DNA of 14,855 nucleotides, taken from assembly GCA_031284085.1 (NCBI GenBank), contig JAITAM010000114.1, positions 1 through 14,855 on the forward strand, in the 5' to 3' direction. The notes beneath the pieces were generated by a model, which did not search any database, had not been told where the DNA came from, and worked only from the letters and a program-made list of their open reading frames with translations. This DNA is from Spirochaetaceae bacterium (GTDB taxonomy: Bacteria > Spirochaetota > Spirochaetia > Treponematales > Breznakiellaceae). This document shows, piece after piece, positions 5,884-13,044 of the stretch (its first letter is position 1; every line of letters begins with the position of its first letter). The position numbers were made by a program, and so were the translations under genes.

Positions 5884-6936
5884 ATGTTTACCGGTTTCAT
5901 TGGAACGTACACACAAGAAGGCGCAAAAGGACAGGGCATATATTCATTTGCTTTTGATCCGCTTACAGCCTCTGTACACGATCTTAAACTTGCATTCCAT
6001 GCAATAAACCCTTCCTACCTTGTCGTAAGCCCTTCAAAGCGCTTCCTTTTCGCCGCTCTTGAATCAGAAAACGGCTCTGTCTGCGCCTTCGCCCTTCACA
6101 AAGGCAGCCTCGAATTGCTAAATACCCAAAGCAGCCGCGGCAACGCCCCGTGTCATCTTGCACTCAGCCCAGACGAACGCTTTCTCATCGTGTCGAATTA
6201 CGGCAGCGCAACTATCGCCCTCTTGCCCATAGCCGAAGACGGCTCCCTTTCGCAGGCGGTTCAAACTATCTCTTTAAGCGGCTGCGGTCCGCACAAAATG
6301 CGCCAAGAGTCTGCACACGCACATTCTTGCACCTTTAGTCCGGACGGGAACTTCGTTTTTGCCTGCGATCTTGGCAGCGACCGCGTTATTGTTTATCGCT
6401 TCGAGCGGTCTTTAGGGCGGCTCATACCGACAACGCAGTACTCATCGCAGGCAGGAGCAGGGCCGCGGCACATGATCTTTTCACCCGATGGAACAAATGC
6501 CTATGTGGCGAATGAACTTGCCTCGACCGTTGATCTCATTGCGGCACAAGGGCCGGGTGCGCCTTCTTTGCGCCAGCGTCTTTCGACAGTTCCCAAGGGT
6601 TTCTCCGCCGACAATACCGCTGCCGCCATTAAGTTAAGTGTGGATGGAAAGTATCTTTATGTTTCTAACCGCGGGCATGACAGTATTGCAGTATATGCCG
6701 TGCAATCTGATGCAACGCTAGACTTTATTGCAGCTACCCTTGCAGGCGGAAAGACCCCAAGAGATTTCGCCGTCGATCCTTCAGGCGCTTTCTTGTTGGT
6801 TTGCCATCAAGATTCCGATACTATGGCGGTTTTCAGCCGTGATGAGTACGGCCTCCTGCACCATAGAGCAACGTATTCTTTGCCTTCCGGGGTCTGTATT
6901 TTATGTGCGGACCTTGAAGCTAATAATTGGTGTTAA
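5884..6936 (+). CDS. Lactonase-family seven-bladed beta-propeller protein (6-phosphogluconolactonase-like)
   Basis: A 350-residue protein of the YbhE-type lactonase family. Known members hydrolyse 6-phosphogluconolactone in the oxidative pentose phosphate pathway; others act on different lactones, so the substrate here is inferred. Family marks along the chain are FIGTYTQEG...GIYSFAFD at the N-terminus, NPSYLVVSPSKRFLFA, CHLALSPDERFLIVSNYGSATIALLPI, the AHAHSCTFSPDGNFVFACDLGSDRV block, GAGPRHMIFSPDGTNAYVANE, and a late KYLYVSNRGHDSIAVY blade. Each is one propeller blade ending in a similar SPDG/YV pattern. There is no signal peptide, so it is cytoplasmic. I chose ATG 5884 over an upstream TTG at 5851 because family similarity starts at FTGFIGTYT and a -10-like TATACT lies between the two. 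Its last 17 bases overlap the end of the convergent lipoprotein gene. Confidence 0.87.
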   Translation: MFTGFIGTYTQEGAKGQGIYSFAFDPLTASVHDLKLAFHAINPSYLVVSPSKRFLFAALESENGSVCAFALHKGSLELLNTQSSRGNAPCHLALSPDERFLIVSNYGSATIALLPIAEDGSLSQAVQTISLSGCGPHKMRQESAHAHSCTFSPDGNFVFACDLGSDRVIVYRFERSLGRLIPTTQYSSQAGAGPRHMIFSPDGTNAYVANELASTVDLIAAQGPGAPSLRQRLSTVPKGFSADNTAAAIKLSVDGKYLYVSNRGHDSIAVYAVQSDATLDFIAATLAGGKTPRDFAVDPSGAFLLVCHQDSDTMAVFSRDEYGLLHHRATYSLPSGVCILCADLEANNWC

Positions 6937-8227
6937 TCCTGTACCATTCGCTGATGCGCCGGTCCAAAGAGCGGACAGACTCGGCATCTTTATTGCGGAT
7001 ACATTCCTTTAGATAGGGGAGAATGACCTTTTCTTTGAGAGCCGTCCATTGCTGGGGAAGTATATTCGGCGGTTCAAGAAAATCTTCAGGCGGTATATGT
7101 CCTAAAAGTTCAAAGTAGAACTGGGGGAAGACCTGCTCGGTAACCGTACGCATGGCTGAAAAGCCGCCTGCAATACCGAACAAGCTTTCGTTTATGTACA
7201 TATCTTTGCTCATTGTCAGCAGTGCGTTTTGAGTCTCTACCTGAAAAAACCACTCGGTAAAAGAAACCGCCCCTGTTTTTGCCTTTCCTTGTTTGCAGAT
7301 ACCGTAATAAACCGCCTCTTCAGAAAGAGGAATGGAATTATTAGAAGCTATCCAGCGAAAATCAAGCTTGCTGCGTAACTCAGGCACGAGCGTAAACAAC
7401 TCGGCGCTGTTCATATAGGTAAAGAGAATACGGCCTGATAAAGCCAGCTTCTCAGGCGGCTCGTAAAAATACTTAAAGGCAAAGTCATCCTCAGCTTGAA
7501 TACTCGTGTTGGCATCGTGTATCCACTCTCTAATGTACTGCAGCGCCTTAAAGAGAGCCGAATCATCCCAAAGGAGCGCCTCTTCCTCTTCATCAGTCCA
7601 CCCGTTCGTATCCTCTTCTCGAAAAGAAGCGCCGTAAAGAGTTGCCATAACAAACAAAAAAGAATCGTTCCACGCAGGCGAGAAGCCTATCCGCGAATAG
7701 ACACCCGCTCCTTCTACATTGGAAATATTGTAGCTCTGCCCGAGACTTTTTATCTCCTCCGGCTCTAGGACGAATTGATTGTTGATGAAGCTTGAGTTAT
7801 TTTGCGAATATACAAGAGTTGGGAGGTTGAAAGAAACCGGCAGGAGGTACTGCACCTCCTCGATATTTCCCAGCGCAAGCAGCTTGGGATAAAAATCTTC
7901 GGACGCTATCACATCATTCTTGAATAAATCATTAAGGGAACGGAAGAGCGTACGAACTGAAGCGTTTTTTAACCAGCTCCCGACCACAATATCAGGAAGA
8001 TACGCAGCGCCGACAAGCTCGTCAGTCAAAGCATTAAAGTACTGCACTTCGACATGGTAGCGGCTTTGGTTTGCGTTAAAGTACTGGGCATACAAAGCAA
8101 ATTCAGGTCTATCGGTCCAAAGAATCACCGTATCCGATTCAAATACGGTGCATGAAACAAGGAAAAAGAGAGGCACAAGCGGCATATACGCCTGCAATTT
8201 CTGTATTTTCTGTATGATAGCTTTCAA
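6920..8227 (-). CDS. Extracellular solute-binding lipoprotein (ABC-type, family 1-like)
   Basis: A 435-residue secreted lipoprotein. The N-terminus has basic residues (K2, K7, K10), a hydrophobic stretch MPLVPLFFLVSC and a loose spirochaetal lipobox with C26 as the acylated residue. The mature part starts like a substrate-binding protein (VILWTDRPEFALYAQYFNANQ), with FTEWFFQVETQNALL and a tail rich in charged helices as in carbohydrate-binding family 1 proteins. It should capture a solute outside the inner membrane, but no permease or ATPase gene lies nearby, so the ligand and transporter are unknown. The start is TTG 8227-8225, 9 bases after the aminotransferase stop, with only a weak GAG before it, suggesting translational coupling. 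Starting at the internal ATG would remove the basic N-region. It ends in overlap with the convergent lactonase. Confidence 0.8.
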   Translation of the reverse strand: MKAIIQKIQKLQAYMPLVPLFFLVSCTVFESDTVILWTDRPEFALYAQYFNANQSRYHVEVQYFNALTDELVGAAYLPDIVVGSWLKNASVRTLFRSLNDLFKNDVIASEDFYPKLLALGNIEEVQYLLPVSFNLPTLVYSQNNSSFINNQFVLEPEEIKSLGQSYNISNVEGAGVYSRIGFSPAWNDSFLFVMATLYGASFREEDTNGWTDEEEEALLWDDSALFKALQYIREWIHDANTSIQAEDDFAFKYFYEPPEKLALSGRILFTYMNSAELFTLVPELRSKLDFRWIASNNSIPLSEEAVYYGICKQGKAKTGAVSFTEWFFQVETQNALLTMSKDMYINESLFGIAGGFSAMRTVTEQVFPQFYFELLGHIPPEDFLEPPNILPQQWTALKEKVILPYLKECIRNKDAESVRSLDRRISEWYRINTNY

Positions 8228-8236
8228 TTCTCAAAC

Positions 8237-9526
8237 TTACAGAGCGGCTGCCGTTTTGTATATGAGCCGATACAAAGACTCTAAATGCTCTTTTTCGACA
8301 CTTGAAAAGGCAATTCGTAGGTATTCGCTGCCGAAAGCAATGGTTCCCACACCGTGCCGGTTGAGCAATTCCTGCCGCAAGAGTTCGGCGCTTATACCAA
8401 CACAGCGGAAAGTCATAAAGTAGCCTGAGTTAAAGGGGAGAGCTTTCAGGCGGGGGTGAGGCGGATTTGAATCGATAAAACCCTTGATGAACTGGTAGCG
8501 CGCTTTAAGCGTCTCAAAATACTGCGCCTTTTCGATCGCCGTTCGAGGATCAGTTAAAATATCGGGCAGTAACGACTGCGCAGGCGTGTTGGCGCACGAA
8601 ACCGAAGAGCGAATTATCCCCATGAGCTTTTTTAGCAGCGCATCGTAATGGTGCTGCTCTAATGAGAGCGAGCCGAAGGTAACGAAACCGATACGAAGCC
8701 CCCATGCAAAGTGTTCTTTTGTGGGGCCGTCAATTTTAACCGCCAGTATCCGCTCGTGCAGGCCGCTGAGCCGGCTGAAAAGCGATTCGTGTATAGATTC
8801 CGGTTCATAAAAAAGCCCGAAGTAGGAGTCATCGCAGAGTACCAAGACATCGGCTCCGCCTTCTGCAATGGTTTTAAGTACAGCGATGAGCCTCTCAGCT
8901 TCTGCGCGTGTCGGCGTGTAGCCCGAAGGGTTACTCGGAAAGTTAAGAAGGAGGCGCACTTGTCCTGTCTGTGCCATTTTTTTGAGCGCTTCCTCAATGC
9001 TGTCGAGGTTGAGGCCGCGGCCATCTTCAAAGAAAGGGACTTTGACTAAAGTCGAGCCGCGCCGTTCTCCAAAGATCAAGTCGTAATTATCCCAACACGG
9101 CTCGCTTATGAAAATGGTGCTGTGCTGATCAAAAAAGAGGTCTGCGCTATAAGAAATACCGGCGGTAAGACCCGGCACAAGAACCGGTAGGGAGATACGA
9201 TTCGGATCAAGCGTAGTATTTTTTTCTGCCAGAAGGTCTTTCCATAGGAGGCGGGTTTTTTCAAGGCCGGCGGTCGGAGCGTAGGCGGCTATTTCCTCAG
9301 GGTTAAGAGCCGGCACGCTCTTGCGTAATGCGGACAAGACAACGAGAGCGTCGTTTTGATAGGCCATTCCTATTGTTGCGTTGGCAAGACGGGCATTTTT
9401 CTTTGCCTCGGCAGACTGGGCTATAATCCCTTTAGGGAAATAAATTCTCCGTCCCAAATCAGATAGAAGCCTGCCTGCAACTGTGGCTTCCAATACATCG
9501 TTTAGTTCTTGAGCAAGGTCATTCAT
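8237..9526 (-). CDS. Class I/II PLP-dependent aminotransferase
   Basis: A fold-type I aminotransferase, 429 residues from the chosen start. Visible signature residues (counted from that start) are the N-P pair in NFPSNPSGYTPT (195-206), D232/Y235 in the CDDSYFG block that holds the PLP ring, the probable Schiff-base lysine K270 in DGPTKEHFAWGLRIG, the phosphate-binding R278, and R404 in EYLRIAFSS, the usual substrate carboxylate anchor. It moves amino groups between an amino acid and a 2-oxo acid in the cytosol; the substrate cannot be read from sequence. The frame stays open 40 codons upstream, but a TTGACA/CATACT promoter lies inside that extension and family-like sequence starts at MNDLAQELN, so I place the start at ATG 9526. 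The lipoprotein gene follows after 9 bases in the same operon. Confidence 0.85.
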   Translation of the reverse strand: MNDLAQELNDVLEATVAGRLLSDLGRRIYFPKGIIAQSAEAKKNARLANATIGMAYQNDALVVLSALRKSVPALNPEEIAAYAPTAGLEKTRLLWKDLLAEKNTTLDPNRISLPVLVPGLTAGISYSADLFFDQHSTIFISEPCWDNYDLIFGERRGSTLVKVPFFEDGRGLNLDSIEEALKKMAQTGQVRLLLNFPSNPSGYTPTRAEAERLIAVLKTIAEGGADVLVLCDDSYFGLFYEPESIHESLFSRLSGLHERILAVKIDGPTKEHFAWGLRIGFVTFGSLSLEQHHYDALLKKLMGIIRSSVSCANTPAQSLLPDILTDPRTAIEKAQYFETLKARYQFIKGFIDSNPPHPRLKALPFNSGYFMTFRCVGISAELLRQELLNRHGVGTIAFGSEYLRIAFSSVEKEHLESLYRLIYKTAAAL

Positions 9527-9532
9527 GTTGGT

Positions 9533-9562
9533 AGTATGAGAAAAAACAAAGGCATCTGTCAA
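9533..9562 (-). promoter_or_regulatory. Promoter of the aminotransferase-lipoprotein operon
   Basis: On the minus strand a perfect TTGACA (9562-9557) is followed after 18 bases by CATACT (9538-9533). The last base of the -10 is 7 bases from the A of ATG 9526, so the mRNA would start at or next to the start codon. No ribosome-binding site exists between them. Confidence 0.55.
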
Positions 9563-9678
9563 GAGAAGTGCCGGAGCGGCGTCATCGGCTTTTTTTGTGA
9601 TAAGTATGATAAGAGGCCGGTTATAAACGGGAAGCCGTGCGGCCATTCCCGATACCAGCGTCTGAACCGGGCGTTCCG

Positions 9679-9741
9679 CACTGTAATACGGAAACTCCGC
9701 ACTGTAATACGGAAACTCCGCACTACAACACAGAAACTCCG
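9679..9741. repeat. Three tandem copies of a 21-bp repeat
   Basis: Units at 9679-9699 and 9700-9720 are identical (CACTGTAATACGGAAACTCC plus G), and a third at 9721-9741 differs at a few bases. A partial unit (TTCCG) precedes them. They lie in the 243-bp gap between corA and the aminotransferase, upstream of its promoter. The unit is a multiple of three and so reads as a heptapeptide repeat in both directions, but I see no gene here. Confidence 0.85.
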
Positions 9742-9769
9742 CTTGAAAGAGACTGGCCTGCTTGCCTGT

Positions 9770-10777
9770 TTAGGGGCGCGAGGGCTTAGAGAAGGGCTGC
9801 GACCGTTTCCTTTGTTTGTCGCGAGGGGTTAGAAGCTTTTTACTTTGTCTGTGGCGGGTGCTTAGCAAAATCGCACCAAATACCGAAGCAAATAAACTTC
9901 CTCCCATAATTATAAAGGCGGTAATGACGCTATCAGTCCTAAAAGGGAAGCTCACGTTCATACCGAAAAAACTGTAAATCAGTGTCGGTATCATCATCAC
10001 AATCGAAATAATCGTGAGCTGTTTCATAACGATACTGAGATTGTTAGAGATAACACTGGCAAAAGCATCCATAGTGCCGGTCAAAATAGACGAATAGATG
10101 TTCGCCATCTCTATTGCTTGACGGTTTTCTATTAAAACATCTTCAAGCAACTCCTGTTCCTCTTCCTTAAAGCGAATAATAGGCGATTTTTGGAGCTTCT
10201 CAAGGAGCAGTTCGTTGCTTTTAATACTCGTTGTAAAGTAGACAAGCGACTTTTGCAACGACAAAAGCTGGATAAGCTCGTTGTTTCGGATGGAACGCTG
10301 TAGTTCATCTTTTATGGTGTTGGTGCGTTTATTAACTTCTTTTAAGAATTTGAGGAAGGTAAAAGCCGCCCTTCCCAAGAGGTTAAGCACAAAGGTATTT
10401 TGATTGCAAATACTAAAACCCTTAACCCGATTTTTTAGCAGAATATCGTCAAGGGCGTCGCTGGATTTTTGGCAAATGGTAACGATTTTATCAGAAAAAA
10501 GGATAATGCCAAGCGGCATGGTAAAGAAAGGAATTTCCTGCGAATCGTCATAAATCGGAATACGTACAATAATGCCTGTGTATTCGTCCTCTTTTTCAAG
10601 ACGCGCCTGCTCGTCAATGTCCATAATATCAGTGAGCAGTTCGCTATCAATACCAAACTTATGTTCCAGCCGGTTAAGATCATCTTTATCAACATTACGA
10701 ACATTGATCCAACACCCTTTAATTACCGACTCCGTCTCAATAATACCGTCTTTTCCTTGAATATAAATAGTGATCAT
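9770..10777 (-). CDS. corA: CorA-family magnesium/divalent cation transporter
   Basis: A 335-residue inner-membrane Mg2+ channel of the CorA superfamily, which works as a pentamer. A soluble alpha/beta N-domain (1-140) with a conserved DIDEQARLEKEDEY block is followed by long helices rich in charged residues (140-250), then two membrane segments at about 252-271 and 284-305. The signature GMN is present at 272-274 in YSFFGMNVSF. The loop after it lacks the MPEL of the E. coli type, as in a large branch of bacterial CorA-2 proteins. The C-terminus carries an extra basic tail of about 28 residues (from 308) where most homologues stop soon after the second helix. ATG 10777 has a fine AGGAG 6 bases upstream. 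It lies downstream of ruvC, preceded by a leader ORF and inverted repeat. Confidence 0.9.
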   Translation of the reverse strand: MITIYIQGKDGIIETESVIKGCWINVRNVDKDDLNRLEHKFGIDSELLTDIMDIDEQARLEKEDEYTGIIVRIPIYDDSQEIPFFTMPLGIILFSDKIVTICQKSSDALDDILLKNRVKGFSICNQNTFVLNLLGRAAFTFLKFLKEVNKRTNTIKDELQRSIRNNELIQLLSLQKSLVYFTTSIKSNELLLEKLQKSPIIRFKEEEQELLEDVLIENRQAIEMANIYSSILTGTMDAFASVISNNLSIVMKQLTIISIVMMIPTLIYSFFGMNVSFPFRTDSVITAFIIMGGSLFASVFGAILLSTRHRQSKKLLTPRDKQRKRSQPFSKPSRP

Positions 10778-10803
10778 AGTAGTCTCCTCTATGTTTAGCT
10801 GTT

Positions 10804-10867
10804 TGTTAAGCAGCCTTACAGAAGAAACCTTATGGTTTTTTGAGTTTATATAGGAGGCTGCTTAACA
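10804..10867 (-). promoter_or_regulatory. Candidate attenuator-like leader of corA: 13-bp inverted repeat plus inner hairpin
   Basis: Read as minus-strand RNA, TGTTAAGCAGCCT (10867-10855) pairs exactly with AGGCTGCTTAACA (10816-10804). Inside lies AAAAAACC/GGTTTCTT (one G-U pair) with loop ATAA. The first arm is within the short leader ORF, the inner hairpin covers its stop codon, and the second arm follows it, 27 bases before corA's ATG. CCTCCT at 10857-10852 overlaps the end of arm one and is complementary to AGGAGG of the leader ORF's ribosome-binding site and, over five bases, to corA's AGGAG. The pairings exclude one another. Confidence 0.5.
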
Positions 10868-10928
10868 GATAAGATATATCCCTTTGTCTATGACCGGGAT
10901 AACTACTGCCATCGTCCGAATCGGACAT
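10830..10928 (-). CDS. Short leader ORF between ruvC and corA (32 residues)
   Basis: ATG 10928 opens a frame of 32 codons ending at TAA 10832-10830. It is preceded by GAAGGAGG at 10943-10936, seven bases from the ATG, the strongest Shine-Dalgarno site in the window, which overlaps the TGA of ruvC (TGA-AGG-AGG). The peptide starts acidic and polar (MSDSDDGSS), passes through a basic stretch (GHRQRD), then a hydrophobic run (YLLSSLLY), and ends LKKP. No homologue is known to me. Position, size and overlap with an inverted repeat make a regulatory leader peptide for corA plausible, by analogy with corL of Salmonella corA and the mgtL/mgtA leader. An alternative is a small membrane-associated protein in its own right, or a chance frame. 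Confidence 0.5.
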   Translation of the reverse strand: MSDSDDGSSYPGHRQRDISYLLSSLLYKLKKP

Positions 10929-10941
10929 ACCATTTCCTCCT

Positions 10942-11460
10942 TCAAAAAGATTGTTGATTATCTAAAATATCTTTGAATGCCACTGTATTGGCGCAACAAA
11001 GAGCCGCCCCCAGGGCATCGGCCGCATGATCCGGGCTAGGAATGGCGCTTAATCCTAGAATGATACGCACAAGCTCCTGCACCTGCGCTTTATCAGCCGC
11101 TCCTCGTCCTACAACTCCCTGCTTAATTGCACTTGGGGTGAATTCAAAGACCGGCAACCCTCGTTCCGCCAATGTCATACACAAAACCCCGCGTGCTTCT
11201 GCCACAGGAATTGCACTGCTCACGTTACGGGCAAAATAAAGCGTCTCAATAGCTGATTCTGTAGGCTTATACTCGTCAAGTACCGTCTTAAATACGCGGT
11301 GAATAGACAGCAGCCGTTGTGCATGCGGTGTATCAGCTGCTGTTTTTATACAGCCATGTACCACGTAGCGAATCCGTTGCTCTATTACATCCACAATCCC
11401 CCAGCCGCAGGAAGCTAGGCCGGGGTCAACACCAATAATGCGCCGGGCTATTGCTTTCAC
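10942..11460 (-). CDS. ruvC: Holliday junction endodeoxyribonuclease RuvC
   Basis: A 172-residue resolvase that cuts Holliday junctions in partnership with the RuvAB branch-migration motor during recombinational repair. The RNase H-like catalytic residues are visible: D12 in IIGVDPGLASCGWG, E72 in SAIETLYFARN, and H145 and D148 in PDHAADALGAAL; the His variant at the third position is the same as in Thermus RuvC. Length is usual for the family. The start is GTG 11460; only a distant AAGG precedes it, so expression probably depends on yebC, which ends 67 bases upstream without a terminator. ruvA and ruvB are not in the window. Its TGA overlaps the ribosome-binding site of the leader ORF. Confidence 0.93.
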   Translation of the reverse strand: MKAIARRIIGVDPGLASCGWGIVDVIEQRIRYVVHGCIKTAADTPHAQRLLSIHRVFKTVLDEYKPTESAIETLYFARNVSSAIPVAEARGVLCMTLAERGLPVFEFTPSAIKQGVVGRGAADKAQVQELVRIILGLSAIPSPDHAADALGAALCCANTVAFKDILDNQQSF

Positions 11461-11527
11461 TGAAGCCGGCGCCTTAGATCATAAATATTTGAACTCATTA
11501 CATTCTAGATAAGAAAAACTGTCGATG

Positions 11528-12265
11528 CTACTCGGCGTCAAAACCTTCCGGTATCTCAATGTTTGAATAAACATTCTGCACATCGTCATTTTCTTCAAGC
11601 CGCTCAACGAGCTTTAAAGCTTTGGCTGTTGGATCGGCATCCAATAAAACGGGCGCTTCAGGCACCATGCTTATTTCAGCGCTTATACTTTCAAAATCTT
11701 TTTCATTCAATGCGTTAAGCACTGCTTCAAAATCTTCAGGCGCAGTGGTAACCTCGATCATCCCGTCTGCTAAAACAACATCCTCTGCACCGCCATCAAT
11801 GGCAACTTCCATGATCTCATCTTCCGTGTACTTTTCGCCGTCAAGGGTAATAATCCCCTGTCGTTTGAAAAGCCTTGATACGGAGCCGGATTTTGCCAAT
11901 TCAGCACCGGCTCTGGTAAGGATATTACGGATGTCGGCTGCCGCACGGTTTCGGTTATCAGTGAGGACTTCAATGAAGATTGCTACTTCACCCAAACGCG
12001 CTTCATAGACCAGTTCTTCGTAACTAACGCCTTCAAGTTCCCCAGTTCCTTTTTTGATGGCATTGCTAATATTATCTTTAGGCATATTTGCCGTACGCGC
12101 CTTTAGTACTGCCGTCCTTAGTCGTGGATTCCCCTCTAGATCGCCGCCGCCCATGCGAGCAGCGATGGTAATTTCCTTGATTAGTTTTGTAAACATTTGA
12201 CCGCGTTTTGCATCAGCGGCGCCTTTCTTGTGTTTAATAGTCGCCCATTTACTGTGGCCCGACAT
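11528..12265 (-). CDS. yebC: YebC/PmpR-family (TACO1) protein
   Basis: A 245-residue cytosolic protein of the YebC family. The start is the family signature MSGHSKWATIKHKKGAADAKRG; further marks are GGGDLEGNPRLRTAVLKARTANMPKDNI and an acidic C-terminal half (YTEDEIMEVAIDGGAEDV). Members have been described as DNA-binding regulators, often near ruvC, and more recently as ribosome-associated factors that relieve stalling at proline stretches; which applies here is not visible. Length matches the family. ATG 12265 has AAGGAG six to seven bases upstream and a good promoter further up. It is the first gene of the probable yebC-ruvC-leader-corA transcript. Confidence 0.95.
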   Translation of the reverse strand: MSGHSKWATIKHKKGAADAKRGQMFTKLIKEITIAARMGGGDLEGNPRLRTAVLKARTANMPKDNISNAIKKGTGELEGVSYEELVYEARLGEVAIFIEVLTDNRNRAAADIRNILTRAGAELAKSGSVSRLFKRQGIITLDGEKYTEDEIMEVAIDGGAEDVVLADGMIEVTTAPEDFEAVLNALNEKDFESISAEISMVPEAPVLLDADPTAKALKLVERLEENDDVQNVYSNIEIPEGFDAE

Positions 12266-12312
12266 AAAATACTCCTTATCGTTGTTGCACCGGCAACATT
12301 TTTATTTTTCTT

Positions 12313-12341
12313 AGTATAGTGTTTTCATGTTTGTTTAACAA
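12313..12341 (-). promoter_or_regulatory. Promoter of the yebC-ruvC operon
   Basis: On the minus strand TTGTTA (12341-12336), 17 bases, TATACT (12318-12313), about 48 bases before the yebC start. The leader also carries a short hairpin, GTTGC/GCAAC at 12284-12297, just upstream of the AAGGAG. Confidence 0.6.
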
Positions 12342-12418
12342 GAGGGAGAAAAATCTAATACCTCCGCTTGGGTTTCCCGGCTTTTTAACCGGATAAAGGG
12401 AGGCACGGACACGTTATG

Positions 12419-12458
12419 AGCGGTATTTTGTAAAAAGTGCGTTTCACAAAATACCGCT
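12419..12458. terminator. 13-bp perfect inverted repeat after the VOC gene
   Basis: AGCGGTATTTTGT (12419-12431) and ACAAAATACCGCT (12446-12458) form a 13-bp stem with a 14-base loop, five bases past the stop of the minus-strand VOC gene. It should end that transcript. The T-rich tail (TTTCATTATTT), however, lies on the plus-strand side; on the minus strand the stem is followed by CATAACG. It would thus work best against plus-strand transcription towards the VOC gene. Confidence 0.6.
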
Positions 12459-12463
12459 TTTCA

Positions 12464-12931
12464 TTATTTATGATAATTTTCCAGCAGCTCAATAAAGCAT
12501 TTAAGATCTGCTGTGGCGTCCAAGTAGGCGTATTCGCCGCCGCCATCACCGTACTTGCCCCTTTGGGTCAGTTTCAGGCCGAATTCTTCGCACGAAGCAA
12601 TAGCGCCGTCCATGCCTGTTACATTAAAGGCAATATGATGGAGCCCTTCTCCATGCTGATCGAGAAAATCCTGCCACGTGCTTTTTACCCCGTTGGGCTG
12701 TATAAGCTCAATTTGGAGATTGGGTCCTACATCAAAAAACGCCAAAAGACAGTTCGCATCCGGCGCATCTTTCCCTTTATACTGGGTTTTGGTGATCTCA
12801 AAGCTTCCGCCGTCAAAGTGTGCCGGAACCGGTACGCCTAAAAAAGCAGCGAATTTCTTTTTTGTCGTTTCTATATCACGTATAATAAAAGCGACCTGAG
12901 TAACTAAATTTGTGTTTATAACACCTGCCAT
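12464..12931 (-). CDS. VOC-superfamily protein, methylmalonyl-CoA epimerase/glyoxalase-like
   Basis: A 155-residue metal-binding VOC (vicinal oxygen chelate) fold protein with two beta-alpha-beta-beta-beta repeats: VTQVAFIIRDIETTKKKFAAFLG opens the first and GLHHIAFNVTGMDGAI the second. Candidate metal ligands are H98 in GLHHIAF and E148 in CFIELLE, spaced as in methylmalonyl-CoA epimerase. The first ligand position, usually His, is Gln12, as in many uncharacterised VOC proteins. Epimerase, glyoxalase or an isomerase role are all possible; no pathway partner is adjacent. ATG 12931 is chosen because AAGGAG stands six to seven bases upstream. The frame runs on 32 codons further and would add a hydrophobic segment, but that lies beyond this ribosome site. 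It ends in TAA-TGA and diverges from the lipoprotein gene at 13130. Confidence 0.8.
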   Translation of the reverse strand: MAGVINTNLVTQVAFIIRDIETTKKKFAAFLGVPVPAHFDGGSFEITKTQYKGKDAPDANCLLAFFDVGPNLQIELIQPNGVKSTWQDFLDQHGEGLHHIAFNVTGMDGAIASCEEFGLKLTQRGKYGDGGGEYAYLDATADLKCFIELLENYHK

Positions 12932-12962
12932 TGATAACTCCTTGCTAAAGGATACACCTATA

Positions 12963-12990
12963 ATTATCAAAATGACTAGGGTAAGGTTAA
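12963..12990 (-). promoter_or_regulatory. Candidate promoter of the VOC gene
   Basis: On the minus strand TTAACC (12990-12985), 16 bases, GATAAT (12968-12963), about 31 bases before ATG 12931. The -10 is good; the -35 is weak. Confidence 0.4.
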
Positions 12991-13044
12991 AGAGGCCAAC
13001 CCACGCCAGCAGGCCAGCTTGTTTCAATAGCCTCTAGTTACCTC

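Noticed and set aside
9527..9646. 40-codon N-terminal extension of the aminotransferase
   Set aside because: It contains a TTGACA/CATACT promoter and has no family similarity.
9679..9741. 21-bp tandem repeats as a small CRISPR array
   Set aside because: The units abut with no spacers, so this is a simple tandem repeat.
12932..13027. N-terminal hydrophobic extension of the VOC protein
   Set aside because: A strong AAGGAG and ATG lie inside the frame at 12931, where family similarity begins; the extension covers the likely promoter.
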